From Collinsella provencensis (GTDB taxonomy: Bacteria > Actinomycetota > Coriobacteriia > Coriobacteriales > Coriobacteriaceae), in contig NZ_LT904908.1 in the NCBI RefSeq assembly GCF_900199705.1, forward strand, positions 129,505 to 193,504: DNA of 64,000 bases, written 5' to 3'. The stretch's first letter is position 1; each line of letters begins with the position of its first letter. Of this stretch, positions 43,711 to 52,465 are shown piece after piece. The notes under the pieces were generated by a model. That model was not told the DNA's origin. It did not search any database and worked only from the letters and a program-made list of their open reading frames with translations. The position numbers and the translations under genes are program-made.

Positions 43711-45843
43711 CTAGTAGGTTACAACCTTCGTACCATAGGGAATGTAATCGTAGATCCATTTTGCATTTTCAAGAGCTAGGCGGATACAACCATGACTGAC
43801 TCTAACGCCCATACTACCGTCTTGGACCTTAAACGTTCCCTGATTATACAAAATGGAATGGAAAAGATAATCGCCATAGAATTGCGTGTAGTAATAACAG
43901 GTGTAGCCCCGTCCAAACGAGTAACCTTTACCTGTTACCGTGAACTGACCTAGAACAGTTGGAGTTCGAGGTGCTCCAGAGCAGCAGGACCATTCTTTCA
44001 CGGGTTTCCAAGATCCACTGCGGCCCTTATAAATTCCAATCCGGCAGTTTTTTGTGTCGACCATAATGAGCCAAGACGTTGAGCTGCTATATTGCTGGGC
44101 TTTTTCGAACATGGCAACATTGCTAACTTTCAAGTCAACCATTGCTCCGCTGTCGCTGAGAAGATAGTACTTTCCATTCCAGTACAATACTCCCGTGTAC
44201 ATAGCTCCAGTTTCGGGGGTAAAGTAATACCAGTCGCCGGAAATAAACTGCCAATCTGTTAGCATTTTTCCATCAGAATCAAGCCAGTACCAGTTGTTGC
44301 CCGTTTTAAGCCAGCCTGTTTGCATGACTCCGGTTGTTTTGTCAAACCAGTACCAATCATTTACATCTTTGAACCAACCATGGTGCATGGTCATGGTTTG
44401 AGGATTGAACCAATAGGTTTTTCCTTCGATAGTCTGCCACTCCGTAAGTAACTTTCCTGTAGCGGGATCTGCATAGAACGTGCTGCTTTCTATAGAAACA
44501 AATCCGGAGGCAGGTGTTTTTCCATCAAGATAAAGTACGCCGTCTTTTAAGCGTTCACATCCGATTACTCCAGAAGTAGATGCAAATCCAAAATTGCCAT
44601 CTGCAAGCTCGACCCAGGAAGACATCACCATTTGCGCGCTGTCATTAAAGAAGTACAGCTTATCATCAATTGTTTGGAACCCTGTTAAAGCTGGGTAGTG
44701 CTCTTCGGGATTGTTTGAATCAAACACATAAGTTCCGGACGAACATGAGAAACGACCTTTTATCGCGGCACCGTTTGCATCGAGATAATGCAAACCCGCT
44801 TTGTCTGTGAACCAGGAATTAGATAGCATTGATCCATTGGCTGCAAAGCGGTAAGAATTGTTATTAACCCGTCTCCATTCGTTCGCGGCCATGGCGTTCG
44901 TCTCGGGGTCCAGCCAGTACCAGGAGCCGGAGACCTTCCTCCAGCCCGCGGCGAGGCGCCCGGAGCCCTCGGCGTAGCACCAGGTCCCCGTGGCCCCGTC
45001 CCGAGCCCAGCCGGTGGCCATCGCGCCGGAGGGCTTGAGGTAGTAGGCGCCGTCCCGGAAGCGCAGCAGGCCCGTCGCCATGGCGTTCGTCTCGGGGTCC
45101 AGCCAGTACCAGGAGCCGGAGACCTTCCTCCAGCCCGCGGCGAGGCGCCCGGAGCCCTCGGCGTAGTACCAGGTCCCCGTGGCCCCGTCCCGAGCCCAGC
45201 CGGTGGCCATCGCGCCGGAGGGCTTGAGGTAGTAGGCGCCGTCCCGGAAGCGCAGCAGGCCCGTCGCCATGGCGTTCGTCTCGGGGTCCAGCCAGTACCA
45301 GGAGCCGGAGACCTTCCTCCAGCCCGCGGCGAGGCGCCCGGAGCCCTCGGCGTAGTACCAGGTCCCCGTGGCCCCGTCCCGAGCCCAGCCGGTGGCCATC
45401 GCGCAGCTCGCGTCGAAGTAGTAGGGGGCCCCTCCGACGAGGACCCTGCCGGTGAGGGCGATGCCGTCCCTGCCGAGGTAGTACCACTTCCCGCCGGTCC
45501 TGAGCCAGGAGGAGGCGACCCTCGAGCCGTCGGCGGAGCGGTACTCCCAGCCGGCCTCGGTCAGGTTCCAGCCCGGGCCCGGGGCGGGCTCGGGGGAGGC
45601 CGGGGCTTCCGGTTCGCTGTCGCCCGGGGTAGCATCGGCGGGCGTGGATTCATTCATGCATTCGTTCGCGTTCGCAGCTTTATCGTTTTCATTTGATAGG
45701 CTACTAGACGTTGTGTTGCTTTTCAGTACTTGCTCTTCTTGCGCGCAAGCGGGAAGAGTGGACTTTTCAGCGAAAGAGGAAAGTGGCGCGCCAAAAGTAA
45801 GGGCTGCTCCGATTGCGCATGCGACTATGGTTCTTGCCCTCAT
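43711..45843 (-). CDS. L,D-transpeptidase (YkuD) with choline-binding repeats
   Basis: The 710-residue protein has a signal peptide (RTIVACAIGAALTFGAPLSSFA), a short acidic linker, repeat units of the GW/WYYL type from about residue 75 to 580, and a C-terminal YkuD domain with FHSIL and the catalytic SHGCIRL (Cys686). YkuD enzymes form 3-3 peptide cross-links or attach proteins to peptidoglycan. Its middle holds three nearly identical 189-base tandem repeats of much higher GC than the flanks, described separately. ATG 45843 follows GGAAGGA. The gene is convergent with the GH25 gene and downstream of licB. Confidence 0.92.
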   Translation of the reverse strand: MRARTIVACAIGAALTFGAPLSSFAEKSTLPACAQEEQVLKSNTTSSSLSNENDKAANANECMNESTPADATPGDSEPEAPASPEPAPGPGWNLTEAGWEYRSADGSRVASSWLRTGGKWYYLGRDGIALTGRVLVGGAPYYFDASCAMATGWARDGATGTWYYAEGSGRLAAGWRKVSGSWYWLDPETNAMATGLLRFRDGAYYLKPSGAMATGWARDGATGTWYYAEGSGRLAAGWRKVSGSWYWLDPETNAMATGLLRFRDGAYYLKPSGAMATGWARDGATGTWCYAEGSGRLAAGWRKVSGSWYWLDPETNAMAANEWRRVNNNSYRFAANGSMLSNSWFTDKAGLHYLDANGAAIKGRFSCSSGTYVFDSNNPEEHYPALTGFQTIDDKLYFFNDSAQMVMSSWVELADGNFGFASTSGVIGCERLKDGVLYLDGKTPASGFVSIESSTFYADPATGKLLTEWQTIEGKTYWFNPQTMTMHHGWFKDVNDWYWFDKTTGVMQTGWLKTGNNWYWLDSDGKMLTDWQFISGDWYYFTPETGAMYTGVLYWNGKYYLLSDSGAMVDLKVSNVAMFEKAQQYSSSTSWLIMVDTKNCRIGIYKGRSGSWKPVKEWSCCSGAPRTPTVLGQFTVTGKGYSFGRGYTCYYYTQFYGDYLFHSILYNQGTFKVQDGSMGVRVSHGCIRLALENAKWIYDYIPYGTKVVTY
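44888..45400 (-). repeat. 189-bp GC-rich tandem repeats inside the L,D-transpeptidase gene
   Basis: Unit starts fall at 44888, 45077 and 45266, exactly 189 bases (63 codons) apart. The third unit is partial. The only difference seen between units 1 and 2 is one base that changes WYYAEGSG to WCYAEGSG in the most C-terminal copy. The units are strikingly GC-rich compared with the AT-leaning sequence right and left within the same reading frame. Confidence 0.93.
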
Positions 45844-45896
45844 GTTGTTCCTTCCATATGAGGCATATGATTTGCGGCGTTTTAATTCTATAGCAA

Positions 45897-45926
45897 GGAC
45901 GCCCTGGTATATCAAACAGGGCGTCC
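45897..45926 (-). terminator. Hairpin between licB and the L,D-transpeptidase gene
   Basis: GGACGCCCTG/CAGGGCGTCC is a perfect ten-pair stem with a ten-base loop. No strong T-run follows on the minus strand, so partial termination or RNA processing between the genes is possible. Confidence 0.55.
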
Positions 45927-45968
45927 TCTAAACGTTTAATTTCGCTATGTGTCTAGATTGGGTGCAGT

Positions 45969-46901
45969 TTATTTGCTTTGGAACAGTTCGTTCCAATCGC
46001 AGGCGGCAAGTATAGTGCCTGCAAGGATAACGATGCAGCATGCTATTGTCGCTATGGTAGGGACAGTCCCTTGCAACAAGAATCCAAACGCAACCGCCCA
46101 AGCAGAGTAAGAAATGTTGAGCGCCATTGCCTTAGCGGCACCGATGGTGGAAATTCCCTTGTAATAGGCGAGGTAGGAAGATGTTCCAGCGAGTGCGGAG
46201 AGCGCTATCACGCTAGTTGCAAATGAGGGGACAGCGCTAGCGGTAAAGGTCCATGCGCCGAACAGGGGCAACACGACTATACCGTAGACAAGCGCGGATG
46301 TGGTTTCGCGAATTTGGAGCGCCGTTTCGTTGTCGACGGCGTCATCACGCATTCCCCAGGCACAAAGCACCGCCTCGGAACCCCAACCAACAACAGATAG
46401 AGCAGCTCCGCCAAGACCAAGTGCAGCGTTTCCCATTTCTGAGGATCCAGCAGAAATATAACCCATGGCCATAACGCCACCCAGCGCGACAAACAGGGCA
46501 ATAAGCTGCTTTGCATCCATCCGTTCTTTTAGGAGCACAAAGGAAAGGAAGGCTCCAAGCGCAGGGTAGAAAGCGGAGATAATCGCAGTGTATGCGGGTC
46601 CGATGTTGTTGATTGCAACGAGATATCCGGTCATGCCGATTGGGCCACCCAGCAGTGCGCCAGCAATTACGACCAGCCCACTACGCGTTTTAAGCGCGCG
46701 AAGTGTGTCTCCCAAACGCCGCTTTGCTCCCATATAAATGAATAGCCATAGAGCGCAGAAGGTGTCATGTAAGAAAGAGCTTGCTACTGCTGCAAAAGCG
46801 AGCGCTTCGACAGTGCCAAAGAAAGGGGTCATTGAAAGGGCGATTCCCAGAACAACTGTGTCAAGGCCCCATAAGATACCGCTTGTGATTCCGTATTTCA
46901 T
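45969..46901 (-). CDS. licB: LicB-like choline transporter (DMT/EamA family)
   Basis: The 310-residue protein has ten hydrophobic helices in two EamA-type halves (ALLGGPIGMTGYLVAINNIG in the first, YLAYYKGISTIGAAKAMALNI in the second). It starts just three bases after the stop of the LicC-LicA fusion gene, the partner it has in Haemophilus and pneumococcus lic loci. Its predicted role is uptake of choline for phosphorylation. The family alone (DMT superfamily) would not prove substrate; the operon does so indirectly. Confidence 0.85.
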   Translation of the reverse strand: MKYGITSGILWGLDTVVLGIALSMTPFFGTVEALAFAAVASSFLHDTFCALWLFIYMGAKRRLGDTLRALKTRSGLVVIAGALLGGPIGMTGYLVAINNIGPAYTAIISAFYPALGAFLSFVLLKERMDAKQLIALFVALGGVMAMGYISAGSSEMGNAALGLGGAALSVVGWGSEAVLCAWGMRDDAVDNETALQIRETTSALVYGIVVLPLFGAWTFTASAVPSFATSVIALSALAGTSSYLAYYKGISTIGAAKAMALNISYSAWAVAFGFLLQGTVPTIATIACCIVILAGTILAACDWNELFQSK

Positions 46902-46904
46902 GAT

Positions 46905-48671
46905 TTATTCCTGTTCGTAGAGTGCGATAGTGCTGTCGAGGTAACGTGCGGCGTAGCGATAATAGATGTAGAGCCATTCGCCCACGGCGTCACCCTCCGC
47001 CTCTTTGAATAGTGACCAAAGGTACCAGCACCAGCCGGCAAACTGAACATGTGCAAGGTTATGCCGCGTCTCTTCAAGCGTAGGAGTGCGTCCAAAATAG
47101 GCTTCGAGCGCATTATGAATCTCTTCTTCAGACAGCTCGCAGCACACGCAGAAGGTACCAAAATCGTTGGCGTAATCGCTCATTCCTGCGTATTCCCAGT
47201 CGATGAGGTAATACGAGCCTTGTTGATCAATGAGGAAGTTGAGGGCGAAGAAGTCGTTATGGCACAAACAAGTCGGAGCGTTATCGGCTTTAACGTATTG
47301 TTCAAGTTTGTCGACTTTCTCTGCCATCTCCCAATATCCGGGAATCTCGATGGGTCCCTTTTCCAACAGGAGTGACTCATAGCGCTTTGCTTCCTCGTAG
47401 AAATCAAAGCTACGTTCGACTTTGACAGTTGTTTCATGGAGATTACGAGCCATATGCATTGCCGTGGCAACCTGCTCGGGATCGTGTGGATCGAGTTGCT
47501 TGCTATTGGGAATGAAGTGGCTGATTTTCCAACCCTTTTCAGGGTCTTGTGCGATAAACGTGTTGTCGAGGCCAAGTTCTTTTGCGACGAGAAGTGCGGC
47601 ACGCTCTCCCTGACGATCGATAAGAAGCTCGGTGCCCACGCCAGGATGGCGATAGACGTATTCCCCCGAATCAATGCGGAAGTGGCATGACAGGTTGGTA
47701 AGGCCCTGCTTAAGGGGGTACACGTCACGAATTTCGGTTTTCTCACACCCCAAAGTATTAACGATATTGTCGAAAATATCGGTGTCTACGTTCTCGATGA
47801 AGTGTGGGTCGAATCCGCGCAACTCGTCAAGAGAGTCGAATTCGTTGATGATTCCTGCGTCATATTTGCGTACCACCATGCTGAGCTCGTCAACATGTTC
47901 GAGGAAGAGATCCTCCCAAAGCTTGTCGGTAGTTTCTGGACGCGGATATTCATCTTCCAGAATCCGGACAAAACGCTCGGAAAAGGCATGATCAAAATAG
48001 ACATGACCAAGCATGTACCAGGAGTTCTCTCCGCCGATGTGAACGCCCTTGATCCGATTGCGCGCGCTGGTTTCCAAACACCACTCGTCGGTATGGCCTT
48101 CGGCAAATTGAGCGGCATAATACGCCTCATAGACATACGGTTCAAAGGGGTTGACAGAGAAGTAGTCGTCGCTCGAGCAAATATACGTGTTGCCCAAATG
48201 CTCGCGTACGACCATGAGGGAAGCGTGGTTGTTGCGTGTGGCGTATTCAGGATTGATGACGATTGAAACGCCGTATTTGCTTTCGAGGTAGAAGAAGTAC
48301 TCTTTTTTATATCCAACAACAACCGTGATATTGTGGATGCCTGCCTCGCGTAGCTGTTCAATTTGGCGTTCGATGAGCACTTCGCCTCTGACACGGAGGA
48401 GGCCTTTAGGTTTTTCGTATGAGATTGGGGCGAATCGGCTAGAAAGGCCGGCAGCCATGATAATGGCATTTTCTACCTTATAGGGATGAAGTGCCTCGAA
48501 GCCCTCAGGAGTAATACCGCTGTTTTCGACATATTTTAGAGTTTCAAGTTCCTTAAGCGCAGAGTTAACTGTACCTAGGGATAGCTTTGTGTGGTGAGCA
48601 ATTGTACGTTGGCTCTTGTTAGGATTTGCCTGTAAATAGGCAAGAACGGTAAATTGCTTTTGAGTAAGCAT
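46905..48671 (-). CDS. licCA: HTH-LicC-LicA fusion: choline-phosphate cytidylyltransferase and choline kinase
   Basis: This 588-residue protein has three parts. Residues 1-62 are a winged helix (TQKQFTVLAYLQANPNKSQ, LSLGTVNSALKELE). Residues 68-300 are a LicC nucleotidyltransferase (AIIMAAGLSSRFAPISYEKP with PKGLL) that makes CDP-choline from CTP and phosphocholine. Residues 315-588 are a LicA choline kinase with the Brenner-type CHNDFFALNF and IDWEYAGMSD. The two enzymes catalyse consecutive steps. Separate LicA and LicC proteins are usual; LicC-LicA fusions are known (I recall Treponema). ATG 48671 has AGAAAGGA upstream. A matched inverted repeat in the promoter suggests self-regulation through the winged helix. 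Confidence 0.93.
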   Translation of the reverse strand: MLTQKQFTVLAYLQANPNKSQRTIAHHTKLSLGTVNSALKELETLKYVENSGITPEGFEALHPYKVENAIIMAAGLSSRFAPISYEKPKGLLRVRGEVLIERQIEQLREAGIHNITVVVGYKKEYFFYLESKYGVSIVINPEYATRNNHASLMVVREHLGNTYICSSDDYFSVNPFEPYVYEAYYAAQFAEGHTDEWCLETSARNRIKGVHIGGENSWYMLGHVYFDHAFSERFVRILEDEYPRPETTDKLWEDLFLEHVDELSMVVRKYDAGIINEFDSLDELRGFDPHFIENVDTDIFDNIVNTLGCEKTEIRDVYPLKQGLTNLSCHFRIDSGEYVYRHPGVGTELLIDRQGERAALLVAKELGLDNTFIAQDPEKGWKISHFIPNSKQLDPHDPEQVATAMHMARNLHETTVKVERSFDFYEEAKRYESLLLEKGPIEIPGYWEMAEKVDKLEQYVKADNAPTCLCHNDFFALNFLIDQQGSYYLIDWEYAGMSDYANDFGTFCVCCELSEEEIHNALEAYFGRTPTLEETRHNLAHVQFAGWCWYLWSLFKEAEGDAVGEWLYIYYRYAARYLDSTIALYEQE

Positions 48672-48686
48672 CGGAATCCTTTCTAA

Positions 48687-48725
48687 ATGTTCAACTAAAC
48701 GCATAGTAGCACATATATTGAACAT
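48687..48725 (-). promoter_or_regulatory. Inverted-repeat operator candidate of licCA
   Basis: ATGTTCAA (48687-48694) and TTGAACAT (48718-48725) are exact complements. Their centres are 31 bp apart, about three helical turns, immediately upstream of licCA. Confidence 0.5.
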
Positions 48726-48914
48726 ACTTTATAAACGTTGTGCCTTACATACAATTCATATTTCGTTTGACTGGTTGGACGCTGAAATAAGCTCAGGCCT
48801 AAATATTTAATAAGTTAGTCGGAGGATATAATTTAATTAGATGCAGGTTAGTTTCTGCACGTACCGATAGTGAATTGTCGGCTTGCTGGTGGGTTTCGAG
48901 ACGAAAGGAAAGCG

Positions 48915-50069
48915 ATGGGCATCTCGATAAAAAGAGACGATTACCTAAAGGTCATTCTCACGATGATGATTGCACTCGGCATTTCAGTGGGGATGGTGCT
49001 TCCTGCCGATCAGGCATATGCAGACAGTGAGGTGTGTTGGACGACTTCTGGTGGCAAGTACCACTATTCGTGGTGTCCGACTTTGAATCGCTCGCATTAT
49101 CTTCGTTATGGTTCTATATCGGATGCGCGCTCGCGTGGCTTAACTCCATGCAAGGTTTGTAGACCCATTTCCTCTGGTTGGCAGCAGGATGGTAACGGTT
49201 GGTGGTATCGTTATCCCGATGGCACCTATGCGTCTGGTGGGTGGGTTGCTATCGGTGGCAAATGGTATTACTTCAATAACGCAGGTTATATGCGTACTGG
49301 TTGGCTGAATGTTGACGACAACTGGTACTATCTCAGTTCCTCTGGTGCCATGGTGACTGGTTGGAACAAAATCGGTTCATCTTGGTATTACATGGATGCT
49401 TCTGGTGTAATGCAGACGGGGTGGACGAAGGTTGGCTCCTCTTGGTATTACCTGCAGGAGAACGGCACCATGGCTACTGGTTGGCTTCAGCTCGATGATA
49501 GCTGGTATTATCTGGGTTCCTCTGGAGCTATGGCGACCGGTTGGGTTCAGGTTAGTAACCGTTGGTACTACATGAACGGCTCGGGAGAAATGCAAACCGG
49601 CTGGCTCGTTTTGGGTGGAAAGTGCTATTACCTGAACGAGAAGGGCGCCATGGCGGCTGGCTGGGCACAAATTGATGGTGAGTGGTACCACTTTACTTCG
49701 TCGGGAGTCATGCAGACCGGTTGGCAAAAGATAGGAAAACCTTGGTATTATCTCAACTCCTCGGGAGTAATGGCGACCGGCTGGATGAAGGTTGGCGAAT
49801 CCACGTATCTGCTGAGCGAAACGGGCGCGATGCTTACGGGATGGCAGAAAGTCGATGGTGTCTGGTACTTCCTTGAAGTGTCAGGTGCCAGAAAATCCAA
49901 CTGCTGGGTTGGTAATTATTGGCTTAATGATTCAGGTGAGATGGTTATTAATTCTTGGGTTGATGGCGGCCGTTATTATGTGGGCGAGGACGGCAAGTGG
50001 ATTCCAGATTACACCGACCCAAAAGAATCTGTTGAAGGCGTCGAGTGTAATTCAGTAACGGTTGCTTGA
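48915..50069 (+). CDS. Secreted small Cys/His-domain protein with choline-binding repeats
   Basis: This 384-residue protein has a signal peptide (ILTMMIALGISVGMVLPADQAYA), then a compact domain of about 45 residues with Cys-x9-His, Cys (SWCPTL) and C-terminal PCKVC, which looks like a zinc-binding module often seen in secreted proteins (Ada- or nuclease-associated type). The remainder is about 14 choline-binding-type repeats. No enzyme domain is visible, so it may be an adhesin or scaffold. ATG 48915 has AAAGGAAAG upstream. A TATAAT box lies at 48827-48832. It is divergent from licCA. Confidence 0.85.
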   Translation: MGISIKRDDYLKVILTMMIALGISVGMVLPADQAYADSEVCWTTSGGKYHYSWCPTLNRSHYLRYGSISDARSRGLTPCKVCRPISSGWQQDGNGWWYRYPDGTYASGGWVAIGGKWYYFNNAGYMRTGWLNVDDNWYYLSSSGAMVTGWNKIGSSWYYMDASGVMQTGWTKVGSSWYYLQENGTMATGWLQLDDSWYYLGSSGAMATGWVQVSNRWYYMNGSGEMQTGWLVLGGKCYYLNEKGAMAAGWAQIDGEWYHFTSSGVMQTGWQKIGKPWYYLNSSGVMATGWMKVGESTYLLSETGAMLTGWQKVDGVWYFLEVSGARKSNCWVGNYWLNDSGEMVINSWVDGGRYYVGEDGKWIPDYTDPKESVEGVECNSVTVA

Positions 50070-50178
50070 TGGGTGAATTGCAAGTTACTACACTTGCAAT
50101 ATACGCAACACGGACTAATTAGGGAGGCTTTAGTGGCCTTCCTCTTTCGGAATCGGTTTGATGTGAAGTGAGCTTGTA

Positions 50179-51048
50179 ATGAAGGGAAACGCATTGGATA
50201 GAGAAACGCCATTACGAAAACTTCAGCTTACAGAGTTTGACATTTTGAAAACAGTTTTGGCATTTTGTAATAAGAACAACATCTCGTGGTTCTTAGATTC
50301 AGGCACCGTTCTTGGCGCTGCTCGCCATGGCGGTTTTATTCCATGGGATGATGATATCGATATCGGCATGCTCCGACCAGATTACGATCGGTTTGTAGAG
50401 CTTGCAGAGTATGGATTGCCGGAAGGCTACTCCGTGCATACATATTCAAACACTCATGGTTTTGCTGGCATGTTTGCAAAGGTTTACCGTGATGGAACGC
50501 GTTTTGAGACGCAAGAGACGCGAGAAGCAGGGTGTCCCCAGGGTATTTTTATCGATGTATTTCCATATGACGCTCTATCGGATAATTCGATTGAAGAGCG
50601 CAAGCAGCGTCGCTCTGCGAAGTTTTGGCAGTCAATTTCATATCTGTGGCATTCTTCTACAATCGTAGTCCCTCATCGTGGACTACTCGGCATAATCGAA
50701 CGTTATGGCTGTAGAATAGCGCACTTTGTTGTGCGATGCGCTTTTTCTCGTGAAAGAATAGAGGAAAGATTCAATTGTTCCTTTTTGAAAGATAGCAGAT
50801 ACCTGCCCTCTACAAGGGTCTTGCCTTTTGTTTGGCCAAACATTGACGGATATCGTATAGATGAGTTAATGCCTACTGCCACTCTTGTTTTTGAGGGTAC
50901 TTCCTTTCCGGTTCCTGCAAAGTGGGAGCTTTACCTTGAACGGATGTATGGCGATTGGCGAGCTCTACCAAAGCCTGAAGATAGGCGAACGCATCTGCCT
51001 TTGAGACTTGTATTTGAGGATGGCGAGGTATGGACTGCTGAGAAATAA
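50179..51048 (+). CDS. licD: LicD-family phosphocholine transferase 1
   Basis: The 289-residue protein has the LicD core: WFLDSGTVLGAARHGGFI followed by PWDDDIDIGM with the metal-binding Asp cluster. LicD proteins move phosphocholine from CDP-choline onto sugars of teichoic acid or LPS. No membrane helix is seen, so it acts in the cytoplasm on lipid-linked precursors before export. It is one of two LicD paralogues here, as in pneumococcus. The function of each is not separable by sequence. Confidence 0.93.
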   Translation: MKGNALDRETPLRKLQLTEFDILKTVLAFCNKNNISWFLDSGTVLGAARHGGFIPWDDDIDIGMLRPDYDRFVELAEYGLPEGYSVHTYSNTHGFAGMFAKVYRDGTRFETQETREAGCPQGIFIDVFPYDALSDNSIEERKQRRSAKFWQSISYLWHSSTIVVPHRGLLGIIERYGCRIAHFVVRCAFSRERIEERFNCSFLKDSRYLPSTRVLPFVWPNIDGYRIDELMPTATLVFEGTSFPVPAKWELYLERMYGDWRALPKPEDRRTHLPLRLVFEDGEVWTAEK

Positions 51049-51170
51049 GATTCAGACAATTCTAGCGTGCATTATTGTTTAGCTTTTCGCATATGAATGT
51101 CACGTTGGCGTGTCGACATGACGCGTATCAATTATACTAAAGCGCGTTTTTAATTTAGGAGTGTTTGTTT

Positions 51171-51557
51171 ATGCAACGTGTGATTACCTATGGAACATTT
51201 GACTTACTTCACTACGGTCACATCAATCTTCTGAAACGCGCAAAAGAGTTTGGCGATTACCTCATCGTTGCGCTATCTACCGATGAGTTCAATGCGGGTA
51301 AAGGCAAAAAATCATATTTCCCGTATGAAAAACGTAAACAGTTGCTTGAGGCGCTACGCTATGTTGACTTAGTAATTCCTGAGGAAACATGGGAGCAAAA
51401 GCGATCAGATGTTGAGCTCTATCACATCGATCATTTTGTCATGGGGTCCGATTGGAAGGGCAAGTTTGACGATTTGTCGGATCTCTGTGAGGTTCATTAT
51501 TTACCTCGCACACCTGAAATCAGCACAACGAAGATAAAACGCGATTTAAAGATTTAG
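51171..51557 (+). CDS. tagD: TagD-like glycerol-3-phosphate (or related polyol phosphate) cytidylyltransferase
   Basis: This 128-residue enzyme has the nucleotidyltransferase HxGH motif in YGTFDLLHYGHINLLKRA and the C-terminal RTPEISTTKIKRDL, which corresponds to the RTxGISTT loop of TagD with Pro-Glu in place of the usual Glu-Gly. Length matches TagD. It activates a polyol phosphate as CDP-polyol for teichoic acid synthesis. ATG 51171 has AGGAGTG upstream. It lies between the two licD genes, so the acceptor polymer of phosphocholine is probably teichoic-acid-like. Confidence 0.92.
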   Translation: MQRVITYGTFDLLHYGHINLLKRAKEFGDYLIVALSTDEFNAGKGKKSYFPYEKRKQLLEALRYVDLVIPEETWEQKRSDVELYHIDHFVMGSDWKGKFDDLSDLCEVHYLPRTPEISTTKIKRDLKI

Positions 51558-51562
51558 GGATA

Positions 51563-52462
51563 ATGGGGATGGAAATGAGCAAGAAAGATAGGGATTCTCT
51601 TAATGATGCTCGCTTAGGAGAAAAGATTCCGGACGATCAAATTCAAGAAATACTCCTCTCCATTCTTAAGGAATTCGACGCATACTGCAATCGACACGGA
51701 TTGACTTATTATGTTTCTGCTGGAACTTTGTTAGGTGCGGTTCGTCATCACGGTTTTATCCCTTGGGATGATGACGTTGATGTCATCATGCCCAAACCCA
51801 GCTATTATCGACTGGAAGAGATTGCCAGAAAAGACCCTTATCTTGACGACGGACACCGATACAGGGTGCTTCTTCATTCTGATGAAACCAACGTCCTTCC
51901 TTTTATCAAAATCGAAGATACGCACACGATTGCTTATGAATATATATTCCATGATTATCAGAAGATAGCAAAAGGCCTTTGGCTTGATGTCTTTTGTTTG
52001 AGCTATGTAGAAGATGATCCAAGTCTGGCACTTAAGAATTACAAAAAGAATCTCTTATATTCACGTTTTACGCAGCTCTTGAGTTGGGGCTCAAAGATCA
52101 GAAAACCCTATCGCTATTTTTATCCGTTAATGGTGGTTGGTCGCATTATCGCCAATGCGATTGGTCTTGGCAATGAATACTGGATTGAAAAACAACTAGA
52201 TATTCAGCGCAATTCTCCTGACACTGGAAAGCTGCGTGCAAACCTGGTATATGCGCTTGGATTTAGCGAGCGATATCCTGACGAGGATTTTAGTCAAGCG
52301 TTGCGAGTTCCTTTTGAGGATGGAGAAGTCTCGATACCCGTTGGGTACGAAGATATTCTCGAACGAAAATATGGACAGTGGAAAAAGTTACCACCCGAGG
52401 ATCAGCGGATGGGCCATCATGGTTATGATGCGTTTTGGCGTGTGAGACCGGGGGAGAACTAA
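51563..52462 (+). CDS. licD: LicD-family phosphocholine transferase 2
   Basis: The 299-residue protein repeats the LicD core (YYVSAGTLLGAVRHHGFI, then PWDDDVDVIMPKP) and has a longer C-terminal half with WKKLPPEDQRMGHHG. It is clearly diverged from the LicD at 50179, so two acceptor positions or polymers are likely. It starts five bases after tagD; three in-frame ATGs (51563, 51569, 51575) are possible. The next gene begins three bases after its stop. Confidence 0.92.
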   Translation: MGMEMSKKDRDSLNDARLGEKIPDDQIQEILLSILKEFDAYCNRHGLTYYVSAGTLLGAVRHHGFIPWDDDVDVIMPKPSYYRLEEIARKDPYLDDGHRYRVLLHSDETNVLPFIKIEDTHTIAYEYIFHDYQKIAKGLWLDVFCLSYVEDDPSLALKNYKKNLLYSRFTQLLSWGSKIRKPYRYFYPLMVVGRIIANAIGLGNEYWIEKQLDIQRNSPDTGKLRANLVYALGFSERYPDEDFSQALRVPFEDGEVSIPVGYEDILERKYGQWKKLPPEDQRMGHHGYDAFWRVRPGEN

Positions 52463-52465
52463 GGC

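Noticed and set aside
44864..45487. 207-codon second frame inside the L,D-transpeptidase gene
   Set aside because: It exists only because the 189-bp GC-rich repeats lack stops in that frame; the composition is Arg/Gly/Leu-only and there is no ribosome site.
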